A stretch of 52,606 bases of DNA. Origin: Aggregatilineales bacterium (GTDB lineage: Bacteria; Chloroflexota; Anaerolineae; Aggregatilineales; Ch27). The position numbers were made by a program, and so were the translations under genes. The DNA lies in the NCBI GenBank assembly GCA_029976025.1, contig JARKNX010000049.1, forward strand, positions 1-52,606, given 5' to 3'. Below, piece after piece: positions 33,078 to 41,777 of this stretch. The notes beneath the pieces were generated by a model. It saw only the letters and a program-made list of their open reading frames with translations. It was not told where the DNA came from and did no database searches. The stretch's first letter is position 1, and each line of letters begins with the position of its first letter.

Positions 33078-33830
33078 GTGAGCGAGGCCAGGGGCCGTAT
33101 ATTCCTGATTCTGTGGGGCGAGGATACGCTGTGCCGGGCCTGCAGCCTGCGCGATGAAGGCTGGTATGTGGAGACTGAGGGCGAAGACGGCGCGCGGGCT
33201 TTTCAATTTATCCGGGCTGAACCGCCCGATGCCGTAGTGATCGATCTGGACAGGCGACCTTCGCACGGGCGGGAGCTGGCCCTGGCCCTGCGCCAGGCGC
33301 GGGCGACCCGCGCCCTGCCACTGTTCTTTGTGGGCGGGCGACAGGCGGCGGTTGAGAAGGCTCGCGCGGCTTTCCCGGACGCCGCCTTTCTCTCCTGGGC
33401 GGACCTGCCGGCGGCGCTGGAGCGTCTGGCGGCGCCCGGCGCGGGCGAGGAGATGGTTGCCGGGACGTTCTGGGAGGCGCTCGACCGGCTGATCGCCAGT
33501 GGGACGGTGATGATCGATCGTCCGGCGGGTGCGCCGCACCCCCGCTACCCCGACTTTCTCTATCCGCTGGATTACGGCTACCTGGCCGGGACGCGAGCGG
33601 CGGACGGCGGCGGCATTGATGTATGGGTGGGGAGCCAGCCGCGGCGGGAGGTGGCCGGCGTGATCTGTACGATCGATCTCCTCAAGCGCGACGCGGAGAT
33701 CAAGATTCTGCTGGGCTGCACGCCGGAAGAAATGCAGATTGCGCTGGAGGCACATAACCGTTTCGGACAGATGGCGGCCATCCTCGTGCCGCGGACGGGG
33801 GAGCCGCCGCAGCAGCAAAGGAGAAGCTGA
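33078..33830 (+). CDS. Receiver-like domain fused to an inorganic-pyrophosphatase-like domain
   Basis: A 250-residue fusion; GTG start at 33078, two bases after the FHA stop. Residues about 6-118 have the alternating strand/helix pattern of a response-regulator receiver (IFLILWGEDTLCRACSLRDEGWYVETEGEDGARAFQFIRAEPPDAVVIDLD) with Asp56 at the acceptor strand. The N-terminal acidic pair is incomplete and the switch Lys is missing (FFVGGR), so normal phosphotransfer is doubtful. Residues about 140-240 resemble the short inorganic-pyrophosphatase-like family known from Firmicutes: DRPAGAPHPRYPDFLYPLDYGYLAG-ADGGGIDVWVG and a PEEMQIALEAHNRFGQM helix. Asp176 and Asp181 could bind metal. Activity is unproven. 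Context suggests a signalling output or a nucleotide/pyrophosphate hydrolase controlled by the kinases. Confidence 0.75.
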   Translation: MSEARGRIFLILWGEDTLCRACSLRDEGWYVETEGEDGARAFQFIRAEPPDAVVIDLDRRPSHGRELALALRQARATRALPLFFVGGRQAAVEKARAAFPDAAFLSWADLPAALERLAAPGAGEEMVAGTFWEALDRLIASGTVMIDRPAGAPHPRYPDFLYPLDYGYLAGTRAADGGGIDVWVGSQPRREVAGVICTIDLLKRDAEIKILLGCTPEEMQIALEAHNRFGQMAAILVPRTGEPPQQQRRS

Positions 33831-34666
33831 TGCAGCACAGGACAGGGATGCTTGCCGCCGGCGACGGGCAGGAATTATTTGTGCAGTGCTGGCTGCCGGA
33901 CGCCGGAGAGCCAAAGGCCGTGCTCTTCCTGATTCACGGCCTGGCCGAGCATAGCGGGCGTTATGAGCATGTCGGCCGGTTTATGGCTGACCGCGGTTAT
34001 GGGGTCTACGCGATGGATCTGCGCGGGCACGGGCGCAGCCCCGGCCTGCGAGGCTATATTGACCACTACGAAACTTATCTGGCTGACCTCGATCGGCGCT
34101 TCCAGCAGGTGCTGGCGGAGAATCCAGGCCGGAAGATGTTCGTCATCGGCCACAGCATGGGCGGCGCGCTGGCTCTGGCTTTCACGGCCCGCCATCAGGC
34201 TGACCAGGCCGGCGTGATCACATCCGGCGCCCTGATTGTCTCCGCTGTGCCGGTCCCGCCGGCGGCAATCGCTGTCAATTCAATTCTGGCGCGGGTGCTC
34301 CCGAAGCTACCGCTGATGGCGCTGGACGGGACTGCCGTCTCCCGCAATCCGGCAGTGCGCGAAGCCTACGACTCCGATCCGCTCAATTACCGGGGCAAGA
34401 TTCGGGCGCGGCTGGGCCAGCAGCTATTTGCGCTGGCCGATGACGCCCGCCGCGGGCTGCCGACCATCACGATCCCGATCCTGGCGATGCACGGCACGGC
34501 GGACAGGCTGACCAGCCCGGCCGGGCTGGACATTATTGAGCGCGAAATAGCTTCGGCTGATAAGACCTGCCGCCGCTATGAAGGGCTTTACCACGAGATC
34601 TTCAATGAGCCGGAGCAGGTTCAGGTGCTCGGCGATGTCGCCGGCTGGCTCGATCGCCATCTCTAA
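33830..34666 (+). CDS. Alpha/beta hydrolase, monoacylglycerol-lipase type
   Basis: A 278-residue serine hydrolase. The oxyanion HGLAEHSGRY, MDLRGHGRSPGLRG and nucleophile elbow GHSMGG (Ser109) are characteristic of monoglyceride lipase/lysophospholipase (Hydrolase_4). Asp225 in MHGTADRLT and His255 in YEGLYHEIFNE complete the triad. No signal peptide, so it is cytoplasmic or membrane-associated. Its start overlaps the previous stop by one base (TGATG), tying it to the kinase/FHA operon. Likely substrates are monoacylglycerols or lysophospholipids; a link to the signalling genes is positional only. Confidence 0.92.
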   Translation: MQHRTGMLAAGDGQELFVQCWLPDAGEPKAVLFLIHGLAEHSGRYEHVGRFMADRGYGVYAMDLRGHGRSPGLRGYIDHYETYLADLDRRFQQVLAENPGRKMFVIGHSMGGALALAFTARHQADQAGVITSGALIVSAVPVPPAAIAVNSILARVLPKLPLMALDGTAVSRNPAVREAYDSDPLNYRGKIRARLGQQLFALADDARRGLPTITIPILAMHGTADRLTSPAGLDIIEREIASADKTCRRYEGLYHEIFNEPEQVQVLGDVAGWLDRHL

Positions 34667-34745
34667 AGCCTCTTAAAGTGGCTGCCAGCCGGACTGGTGG
34701 GCGGGGATGTGACTTTCGGATTGCCGCGGCAGGCGGAGAGAGATA

Positions 34746-36578
34746 ATGATGCAAGCCAGTGCGGTGGAGAAAGCGCCGGCGCGGATATGGATTACTACGC
34801 TGATCCTGCTGCTGGCGGCGGCGCTACTGATCCTGCACGCGGGCGATCTGAGCATCTGGGAAGATGAGGCGTACACCGTCCACCACATCAGCGGCTCGTT
34901 CGAGCAGCTCTTTCGCGATCGCGAGCTGATGTGGCCGCCGACCTATTATCTCCTGCTGTATCCCTGGATGCGCCTGGTCGGTCCCTATGATGTGCTGCTG
35001 CGCCTGGTCGGCGCTGGCGCCGGATTGCTGGGGACGGCGTTCATGTTCCGGGCGGGGCGCCGGCTGGGATCGCTCTGGATCGGGTGGCTGGCCGCGCTGC
35101 TGTTCGCCACGTCGAGCTACGTGCTGTACTTCCTGCTGGAGCTGCGCGGCTACAACCTGATGCTGATGTTCATCGCGCTGGCGATCTGGATGCATCTGCG
35201 CTGGCTGGCCTGGCCATCGTGGCGGCGCGCTGTGCCCTATGGGCTGGCCCTGATCGGGCTGTGGTACAGCCAGTATGCCGGGCTGCTGGTGACTGCCCTG
35301 TTCGGGATTCATGTGCTGCTGTCGGCGCCGCGCCGCCTGCCGCGCTGGCTGGCGATTGCCCTGATCGTGGCGGCGGCTTACCTGCCGTGGTGGCCGACCT
35401 TCATCGATGCCAGCCAGGTTCGCGCCAATGTGCTGACGGCGGAACTCCCCTCTTATTTTTTGCAGGGGCCGGGGATGATGGTGGAAGCCTACAGCGCCGG
35501 ACACCCGATTCTGTTCGTCATCCTCGTCATCATGACGGCAGGGGGGATCGCCCTCCTGCTCCGGCAGGACCGTCGGAGGTGGGTAGCCGTCCTGTGGCTG
35601 CTGGGGTGGGGGGTGGGCGTCCCGGCGGCGGCCTATGTGCTGCGGGAGAGCGCCGGTCTGTACACCAGCCGCTACCTGACCTTCACTATACCCGGCACGA
35701 TTTTGCTGCTGGCGCTGGGGCTGGGCAGCCTGCCGGACCGGGCGAGGAGTATCAGCTTTGCTCTGGCGCTGGCTCTGGCGCTTTTCGCCTGGAATCCGTT
35801 CGCGTTTCGCCCATCTTACTCTGACAGCCCGCCGGTGCGCGACCTGGTGCGGGAGATGGCGGCCCGCCTGAAGCCGGGGGAGGCGCTGGTAATGGACCCC
35901 GGCTGCAACTGCGGCATCCCGCTGATCTGGTGGTATTACGAGAGTCTCTATATGCCGGGGGGGCGGCCGATCCCCCGCGCTGAAGATCCGTCGGATGTGG
36001 CGGGCGGTGTGTGGTATCTCTCCCGCCAGGGAGCGCAGGACGCCGCTTTGCGCCAGGCGGCTGGAGAAGGGCGGCTGTATACCGGATTCTGGGGGCCATG
36101 GTACTTTATCGCGGAACATTACGAAGCGCCGCCGCTCCGCAGTAGTTATCGCGTCGGGGAGGGCATCCGGTTCCGGGGCGCCGCCGTGACGCCGGAGCGG
36201 CCGTATCGCCCGGGCGATACGCTGACCGTCGAAAGCTGGTGGGCGGTGGATCAGCCGCCGAATCGGGATTATTCGATCGGGCTGCAAATGCTGGACGGAG
36301 AGGGCCGCCTGATTGCGCAGACTGACGGCGGCCCGGCTGGCCCGTTCACCCCGCCGCAGACATCGGCCTGGCAGCCGGGGACGCTTTATCGCGATGATCG
36401 CGCCCTGCAAATCCCCTATCAGACGCCGATGGGCGCGTATAAGCTGCGCCTGGTGGTTTACTTCTGGGAGGATGGCCTGCCGCTGCCGGTTGTATCGCCA
36501 GAGGGGGTGGAGCAGGACAGCCTGCCGCTGGGCGCGATATGGGTGGATAGCTGGGGCGGGTACAACCTGCTGAATTAG
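34746..36578 (+). CDS. GT-C membrane glycosyltransferase (GT39/ArnT-like)
   Basis: A 610-residue protein with about ten membrane helices in residues 15-345 and a soluble C-terminal part (about 350-610). The first external loop carries LSIWEDEAYT (Asp40/Glu41), the acidic motif used by polyprenyl-phosphate-dependent GT-C transferases of the PMT/ArnT family. LMWPPTYYLLLYPWMRL follows, as in that family. It would move a sugar from a lipid carrier to a protein or lipid on the outer face. The C-terminal part contains a beta-rich domain (PYRPGDTLTVESWWAVDQPPNRDYSIGLQMLD) resembling carbohydrate-binding or filamin-like folds. GGAGAG precedes the start. It is 79 bases after the hydrolase with no terminator between. 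Confidence 0.85.
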   Translation: MMQASAVEKAPARIWITTLILLLAAALLILHAGDLSIWEDEAYTVHHISGSFEQLFRDRELMWPPTYYLLLYPWMRLVGPYDVLLRLVGAGAGLLGTAFMFRAGRRLGSLWIGWLAALLFATSSYVLYFLLELRGYNLMLMFIALAIWMHLRWLAWPSWRRAVPYGLALIGLWYSQYAGLLVTALFGIHVLLSAPRRLPRWLAIALIVAAAYLPWWPTFIDASQVRANVLTAELPSYFLQGPGMMVEAYSAGHPILFVILVIMTAGGIALLLRQDRRRWVAVLWLLGWGVGVPAAAYVLRESAGLYTSRYLTFTIPGTILLLALGLGSLPDRARSISFALALALALFAWNPFAFRPSYSDSPPVRDLVREMAARLKPGEALVMDPGCNCGIPLIWWYYESLYMPGGRPIPRAEDPSDVAGGVWYLSRQGAQDAALRQAAGEGRLYTGFWGPWYFIAEHYEAPPLRSSYRVGEGIRFRGAAVTPERPYRPGDTLTVESWWAVDQPPNRDYSIGLQMLDGEGRLIAQTDGGPAGPFTPPQTSAWQPGTLYRDDRALQIPYQTPMGAYKLRLVVYFWEDGLPLPVVSPEGVEQDSLPLGAIWVDSWGGYNLLN

Positions 36579-36619
36579 GAACGCGCCGGGCGGTCGGAAT
36601 GGCGGAGCTGTTGACATGC

Positions 36620-36664
36620 CTAGTGCATGTTGCACTAGAACAGGGCGTAATTATTATGTATAAT
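36620..36664 (+). promoter_or_regulatory. Promoter region and operator-like palindrome before the aminotransferase
   Basis: CTAGTGCA-TGT-TGCACTAG (36620-36638) is a perfect 8-bp inverted repeat. A consensus TATAAT follows at 36659-36664, 32 bases before the start codon. The palindrome falls where the -35 contact would be, suggesting a regulator site. A TTGACA at 36611-36616 is too far away to pair with this -10. Confidence 0.6.
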
Positions 36665-36696
36665 GCATAAGAGAGGATCAATACGGAGGAATTTCT

Positions 36697-37920
36697 ATGG
36701 CAGACACGCTCATGAACAAAACCAGTGACTACTATATCGAGCTTGAGGAGCGCTTTGGCGCTCACAACTATCACCCGCTGGATGTCGTGATCGAAAGGGG
36801 TGAGGGCGTCTGGCTGACCGATGTGGAGGGCAGGCGTTATCTGGATTGTCTGTCTGCCTACAGTGCCGTGAATCAGGGGCACTGCCACCCTCGCATCCGG
36901 CAGGCGCTGGTGAATCAGGCTTCCCGGCTCAGCCTGGTCAGCCGCGCCTTTCGTAACGACCAGTTGGGGCGGCTGTATGCCCGGCTGCATGAGTTAACCG
37001 GGTACGATCGGGTGCTGCCGATGAATAGCGGCGCCGAAGCTGTGGAGACAGCGGTCAAGGCGGCGCGCAAGTGGGGTTACCAGGTCAAGGGGATCGCGCC
37101 CGACCGGGCGGAGATTATCGTCTGCCGGGATAACTTTCACGGGCGCACCACGACGGTCATCAGCTTCAGCACAGAAGAAGCCTACCGGCGCGATTTCGGG
37201 CCGTTCACGCCCGGCTTCAAGATCATACCCTATGGCAAGGCGGACGCCCTGGAAGCGGCGATCACGCCTGAGACAGCCGCCGTGCTTCTGGAGCCGATCC
37301 AGGGTGAGGCGGGCGTGATTGTCCCGCCCGATGGGTATCTCCGCAGTGTCCGCGATATCTGCACCAGGCATAACGTTCTCATGATGGCGGACGAAATCCA
37401 GACCGGCCTGGGCCGCACCGGGCGTCTTTTCGCCTGCGATCATGAGGAAGTCCGCCCCGATGTCATGATCATCGGCAAGGCGCTGTCCGGCGGGTTTTAT
37501 CCGATCAGCGCCGTCCTGAGCGATGACGCGGTGCTGGGCCTGTTCCGGCCCGGTGACCACGGCAGCACCTTCGGCGGGAATCCGCTGGCGGCGGTGGTCG
37601 CCTGTGAGGCGCTGGATGTCCTGATCGAAGAAGGGATGATTGAAAACGCCGCCAGACTGGGCGAGTATTTTCAGGAGCGTCTGGCGGAGATCAACAGCCC
37701 GCATATCCGCGAAGTGCGCGGCAAGGGACTGCTGATCGGCGTTGTGCTGAAGCACGACGCGGGCGGGGCGCGCCGGTTCTGTGAGGCGCTGCGCGACCGG
37801 GGCATCCTGTGCAAAGAGACGCGCAAGCACGTGATCCGCCTGGCACCACCGCTGGTGATTACCAGAGAGGAGATCGACTGGGTGGTGACTCAGCTCGCCG
37901 AAGTGCTGCAGATGCCGTGA
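36697..37920 (+). CDS. rocD: Ornithine aminotransferase
   Basis: A 407-residue class III PLP-dependent aminotransferase that converts ornithine and 2-oxoglutarate to glutamate semialdehyde and glutamate. Very close to RocD throughout: [105 protein letters not shown], and PLP Lys261 in [12 protein letters not shown]. Length is typical (about 400). ACGGAGGAA precedes the ATG. It is a single-gene transcript with its own palindrome-marked promoter and a strong terminator. It probably serves arginine/ornithine catabolism or proline synthesis. Confidence 0.95.
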   Translation: MADTLMNKTSDYYIELEERFGAHNYHPLDVVIERGEGVWLTDVEGRRYLDCLSAYSAVNQGHCHPRIRQALVNQASRLSLVSRAFRNDQLGRLYARLHELTGYDRVLPMNSGAEAVETAVKAARKWGYQVKGIAPDRAEIIVCRDNFHGRTTTVISFSTEEAYRRDFGPFTPGFKIIPYGKADALEAAITPETAAVLLEPIQGEAGVIVPPDGYLRSVRDICTRHNVLMMADEIQTGLGRTGRLFACDHEEVRPDVMIIGKALSGGFYPISAVLSDDAVLGLFRPGDHGSTFGGNPLAAVVACEALDVLIEEGMIENAARLGEYFQERLAEINSPHIREVRGKGLLIGVVLKHDAGGARRFCEALRDRGILCKETRKHVIRLAPPLVITREEIDWVVTQLAEVLQMP

Positions 37921-37939
37921 TGATTGGCATGACTCAAGG

Positions 37940-37969
37940 GCGGCTCCGTTGGGGAGCCGCTTTTGTTTT
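37940..37969 (+). terminator. Rho-independent terminator after rocD
   Basis: Arms GCGGCTCC (37940-37947) and GGAGCCGC (37953-37960) with a 5-base loop are followed by TTTTGTTTT. Confidence 0.92.
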
Positions 37970-38020
37970 CCCGGGCCGGCCCGTACAGCAGCGGCTAATA
38001 ATAAACTGAAGATCGACGCA

Positions 38021-38043
38021 GCCTTTATGAAGGCTGATATAAT
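38021..38043 (+). promoter_or_regulatory. Extended -10 promoter of the partner-switching operon
   Basis: TGATATAAT (38035-38043) is a perfect extended -10 (TGnTATAAT), which can work without a -35; none is seen. Just upstream GCCTT-TATG-AAGGC (38021-38034) is a small inverted repeat that could be an operator. The GTG start of the phosphatase is 33 bases downstream. Confidence 0.65.
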
Positions 38044-38076
38044 TGGGCATGATTAGATGAACGGACAGGAGACGCC

Positions 38077-40479
38077 GTGTCCAGAAGACACCTCCGCCTG
38101 ACAAACTGGGTTCTCCTGATCGCCATGCTGCTGCTGGCGGCCCTGATCGGACTGGCGGTCTGGCTTGCCACACGGACAATTACCGATACCGTGACTGCCC
38201 AGTTCCAGCGGCAGGAGCGACAGCTTGTGGAGACACTCGCTCGCCAGACGGAATTTCTGTTTGATAGCCTGGGCAGCGATCTTGAGAACCTGGCCTCGCG
38301 GCCCGAGGTGCAGTCTTCCGATGGCTCGCAGGAGCCGCAGGCGTTGGCCTTGCTGGCCCGCATGGGTGAGAGTCATGGCGGCGATCTGCGCAGCATCGTC
38401 CACCTGCGGGCCGACGGCACCCCCCGCTATGGCTGGCCGCCCGCGCTCAATGAGGATATTCACCAGGGGAAATTGCCGGAATGGAGCATCAGTCCGTCGC
38501 TGGCCGCCGACATGATCGAAAGGGGCGGGGTGCAGTTCCGCCTGCTGCCTGCCCCCAATCAGAGCCTTGTTTTTATCCTGGGGGCGCCGATCATGTCTGC
38601 TGCCAGCGGCTCCGCTGCCAGCGACTCCGCTGGCGATGGGGCGGCTGATGAGCCTGCTGGCGGCGGGACGGAGCTGCTGATCGCTGAGATCGATCTGGGG
38701 GCGTGGCTTGCTGGCAACCTGGGCCAGTTTGATCTGGGGGACAGCGGCCAGCTCTGGGTGATTGACTCCTTCGGGCGGATGCTCTACCAGGCGTCAAATG
38801 CTTCGATCGACTGGTCGGATACCAGCGAGTTGCCGATCCCGCTGCTGCTGCATGCCGGAGAAGCGCAGGTGCTGGAGTACCGGTCATCTGACGGGCAGCG
38901 CCAGGCCGCTTTTGCTCCGGTCCGCAGCGCCAGCGCCACCTTTGTTGTCCTGCTCAGCCGGCTGGCTTCGGAATCGCTGGCCGGCGTGCGCCAGCAGCTT
39001 TTTCAACTGGGTATGCTGGCTCTGGCGATTGTAGTCCTGATTACGGCCCTGGCCTGGGGTGGAGTCAGACAATCGCTGGCCGCGGACCGCCGGCGACAGG
39101 CCGAGGAGCAGCGCCGACAGGTGACCGCTGCCCTGCTGTCTGTCTCGCGTGCGGTGAACTCCTCGCTCGATCTGAATGAAGTGCTGGCCCGGATTCTGCG
39201 GGGGCTTTCCGGCCTGCTGGTCCACGATACGGCTTCCATTCAACTGCTGGAGGAGGATGAGGAAGTGCTGCGGATGGTGGCCTACAGCGGCCCGCGCGAG
39301 CAGCAGCAGGAGCAGACAGTGTGGAAGCTGGATGAGCTGCGGGCGGCGAGTCAGGTCGTTCACGAAGGGCGGCCGATTTTCATCGCCGATTGTGCGACCG
39401 ATCTCCGCTGGAAGACGCAGGAAGGCAGCCCGGTCCGCTCCTGGCTGGGCGTGCCTTTGCGCGTCGAGGCGGCGCTGGTCGGCGTCCTGAACATCAACAG
39501 TTTTGCCCGGGATGCCTTCCGCCCCGGCGATATCGAGACGGCGCAGGCCTTCGCCGACCAGGCCGGCGCGGCGATTCGGAATGCGCACCAGCACCGGATA
39601 CAGCTCCAGCACTATGAAGATGAGCTGGCTAACGCGCGGGATATTCAGACCAGCCTGCTGCCGCAGGGCGCTTTTCGCCTGCCGCAGCTTGAAGTTGTCG
39701 GCAGATCGCTGGCAGCGGAGGTCGTCAGCGGAGATTTTTACGAGTTCATGCCACGTCTGGACGGCAACCTGGGCGTGGCTATCGGCGATGTGACCGGCAA
39801 GGGGATGTCCGCGGCGCTGCTCATGGCCGTCCTGGTGACGACCCTGCGCCGCGAATTTGAGGTACATCACAGCCTGGATCGGCTGTTTGATCATTTGAAT
39901 GAGACGCTGAGCACCCGCCAGCAGTCGCACAGCCTGCACGGAGCGCTGGCGATGGCCGTGTTCGATCCACGCTCCCGCCGGGTGGACCTGGCCAATGCCG
40001 GTATGGTGCAGCCGTACCTGCGGGCGGAAGGTGACAACTGGGAGCTGGTGCCGGTGGGCGGTTATCCGCTGGGGGCTTCCATCCAGCGCCGCTATACGCT
40101 CCGCCGGATTATGCTGCTGCCGGGGCATACGCTGGTCTTTGTGTCCGACGGGGTGGTGGAGGCGAAGAACGCGGCGGGCGAATTCTTCGGTTTCGAACGG
40201 CTGGAGGCAGTCCTCAGCGCGTTGCCGCGCGATCTGGCCGCGGAAGCCGTGCTTGAGCGTATTCTGGCTGAAGTGGATGCCTACCGGGGCGGGACCGCGC
40301 TCCAGGATGATATGACTGTGGTGGTGATGCGGGCTTTGGAAGTAAGCGATGATCTCGACGCGGAAGATTTTCACCGGGCGACGCGCCCGCGCCCGCCGGA
40401 GCGCGCAGATCGCGCAGATGCAGACAGGGAACAGGCCCCTGCGGGGGATGCTGGTGCTGACGAGCCGCCGGGCCAGTGA
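38077..40479 (+). CDS. Membrane sensor PP2C/SpoIIE-type phosphatase with GAF domain (RsbU-like)
   Basis: An 800-residue protein. Membrane helices at about 12-33 and 308-330 bracket an extracytoplasmic sensor region of about 275 residues (Cache-like by layout). Then come a short linker, a GAF domain (about 355-510, DTASIQLLEEDEEVLRMVAYSG and LGVPLRVEAALVGVLNINSF), and a SpoIIE/PP2C domain (about 525-745). The PP2C metal motifs are SGDFYEF, GDVTGKGMSAALLMA and FVSDGVVEAKNAAGEFFG. It would dephosphorylate a STAS anti-anti-sigma factor on an external signal. GTG start with AGGAG upstream. It leads an operon with a BMP lipoprotein, an RsbW-like kinase and a STAS protein, so a complete partner switch is present. 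Confidence 0.93.
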   Translation: MSRRHLRLTNWVLLIAMLLLAALIGLAVWLATRTITDTVTAQFQRQERQLVETLARQTEFLFDSLGSDLENLASRPEVQSSDGSQEPQALALLARMGESHGGDLRSIVHLRADGTPRYGWPPALNEDIHQGKLPEWSISPSLAADMIERGGVQFRLLPAPNQSLVFILGAPIMSAASGSAASDSAGDGAADEPAGGGTELLIAEIDLGAWLAGNLGQFDLGDSGQLWVIDSFGRMLYQASNASIDWSDTSELPIPLLLHAGEAQVLEYRSSDGQRQAAFAPVRSASATFVVLLSRLASESLAGVRQQLFQLGMLALAIVVLITALAWGGVRQSLAADRRRQAEEQRRQVTAALLSVSRAVNSSLDLNEVLARILRGLSGLLVHDTASIQLLEEDEEVLRMVAYSGPREQQQEQTVWKLDELRAASQVVHEGRPIFIADCATDLRWKTQEGSPVRSWLGVPLRVEAALVGVLNINSFARDAFRPGDIETAQAFADQAGAAIRNAHQHRIQLQHYEDELANARDIQTSLLPQGAFRLPQLEVVGRSLAAEVVSGDFYEFMPRLDGNLGVAIGDVTGKGMSAALLMAVLVTTLRREFEVHHSLDRLFDHLNETLSTRQQSHSLHGALAMAVFDPRSRRVDLANAGMVQPYLRAEGDNWELVPVGGYPLGASIQRRYTLRRIMLLPGHTLVFVSDGVVEAKNAAGEFFGFERLEAVLSALPRDLAAEAVLERILAEVDAYRGGTALQDDMTVVVMRALEVSDDLDAEDFHRATRPRPPERADRADADREQAPAGDAGADEPPGQ
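38599..38628 (+). repeat. Two 15-bp direct repeats inside the phosphatase sensor domain
   Basis: GCTGCCAGCGGCTCC is followed directly by GCTGCCAGCGACTCC, and a partial third copy (GCTGG) follows. They encode an Ala/Ser-rich linker (SAASGSAASDSAGDG) and are a likely site of length variation. Confidence 0.7.
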
Positions 40480-40577
40480 GACGCTTCATTTGTCCGGGCG
40501 GCGTTTCCGTGCATACTACATGGTAAAGAGCGGCGCAATCGCCTGACTTCTGGAATACAGAAGGGCGGAGGGCGGAT

Positions 40578-41708
40578 ATGCCTCGAAAAATGTTGAAGGT
40601 GGGCCTGGCGGTACTGCTGGGGGCGGTGCTGCTGGGGGCGACTGGCTGCGACCGTCTCAGCCAGCCGCCGACGCCGGCGCACCGGGACGACTTTCGTATT
40701 GGGCTGGTGACTGACGTGGGCACGGTGCGCGATGGGACCTTCAATGAGCTGGCGCACAGGGGGGCGCTGCGAGCGGCTGAGAGCTTCGGCCTGGATTATA
40801 CCTACCGCGAATCGATTGATGAAACGCACTATTCGTTTCACCTGGAGGACCTGCTGGCCGACGGCCGCAATGTGATCATCACGGTCGGGTTCTTTATGAC
40901 CGACTTCACGCTGGAACAGGCGCTGGCTAACCCGGACGTGTATTTCATCGGCGTGGATCAATTTTTCGCCGACCCTCCTCCCAATCTGCTCGGCCTTCAG
41001 TTCGAGGAAGATGAAGGGGGCTTTCTGGTCGGGGCGCTGGCCGGGATGATGACGAAGAGTGGCACGGTGGGCGTGCTGGGCGGGGAGCGTATCCCGCCCG
41101 TGGTGCGTTTTGTGAACGGCTTCGCCAATGGGGCGCGATACACTAACCCGGAGGTCCGGGTGCTCCAGGTGTTCGCCAACAGCTTCATCGATGCCGAGTT
41201 TGGTCGCCGGACCGCCCGCGAATGGGTGGGGGAGGAGGACGCTGATGTGATCTTCGGCGCCGCCGGCCTGACCGGTTCCTCAGCGATCTTCGAGGCGGCG
41301 GGGCTGGGGTCATGGGTAATCGGTGTGGATCAGGACGAATACCGCACTACATTTCGGGATGGGGCGCTGGACGGCTCGGAACGGGTGCTGACCAGCGCCG
41401 TCAAGCGGGTGGACAACGGCGTCTACCGGGCTATCAGCGCGATTCTGGATGGCACGTTTACCGGCGGGGTGGAGGTGCTCTCCACTTCGGAGTGCGGCCT
41501 CGGTTACGCGCCGTTTCACGAAGCGGCTCCGGCGGTTCCGGCGAATGTACAGGCGCGCCTCTCGGCTATCTGGAGCGCCCTGGCCGGGGGGACGCTGCGC
41601 ACCGGTGCCAGCGGCGCCGCGGATGATGTCCCGCCTGAGCCGATGGGGGACGACGGCCCGCCCGTTGCTGAGGATGCCCCCGTATTCGCTGACTGCGATC
41701 TCGGATAA
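40578..41708 (+). CDS. BMP-family lipoprotein (PnrA/Med-like) in the partner-switch operon
   Basis: A 376-residue lipoprotein. Signal peptide MPRKMLKVGLAVLLGAVLLGATGC ends in a lipobox with Cys24. The body matches basic membrane protein/PnrA binding proteins: RIGLVTDVGTVRDGTFNELAHRGAL, ADGRNVIITVGFFMTDFTLEQALANPDVYFIGVDQ, NLLGLQFEEDEGGFLVGALAGMMTKSGTVGVLGGERIPPVVRFVNGFANGARY, and VIGVDQDEYRT. These usually bind purine nucleosides for an ABC importer, but no importer gene is nearby. Its position between an RsbU-like phosphatase and the RsbW/STAS pair suggests it senses a ligand and feeds the signal to the phosphatase's outer domain (inference). An Asp/Pro-rich C-terminal tail is unusual. Confidence 0.88.
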   Translation: MPRKMLKVGLAVLLGAVLLGATGCDRLSQPPTPAHRDDFRIGLVTDVGTVRDGTFNELAHRGALRAAESFGLDYTYRESIDETHYSFHLEDLLADGRNVIITVGFFMTDFTLEQALANPDVYFIGVDQFFADPPPNLLGLQFEEDEGGFLVGALAGMMTKSGTVGVLGGERIPPVVRFVNGFANGARYTNPEVRVLQVFANSFIDAEFGRRTAREWVGEEDADVIFGAAGLTGSSAIFEAAGLGSWVIGVDQDEYRTTFRDGALDGSERVLTSAVKRVDNGVYRAISAILDGTFTGGVEVLSTSECGLGYAPFHEAAPAVPANVQARLSAIWSALAGGTLRTGASGAADDVPPEPMGDDGPPVAEDAPVFADCDLG

Positions 41709-41777
41709 TAGTCTGGCCCGGATTATGGCGGATTGCGCATCGACGACAGTCGATCTGCAGGGTGAAGCGGAGGGGGA

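Noticed and set aside
22624..34666. Type VI secretion locus
   Set aside because: Kinase, FHA and Clp resemble its control genes, but no tube, sheath, baseplate or membrane-complex gene is present.
36611..36616. TTGACA as the -35 of rocD
   Set aside because: It is 42 bases from the only good -10 (36659), far beyond the usual 16-18, and no acceptable -10 lies at the right distance.
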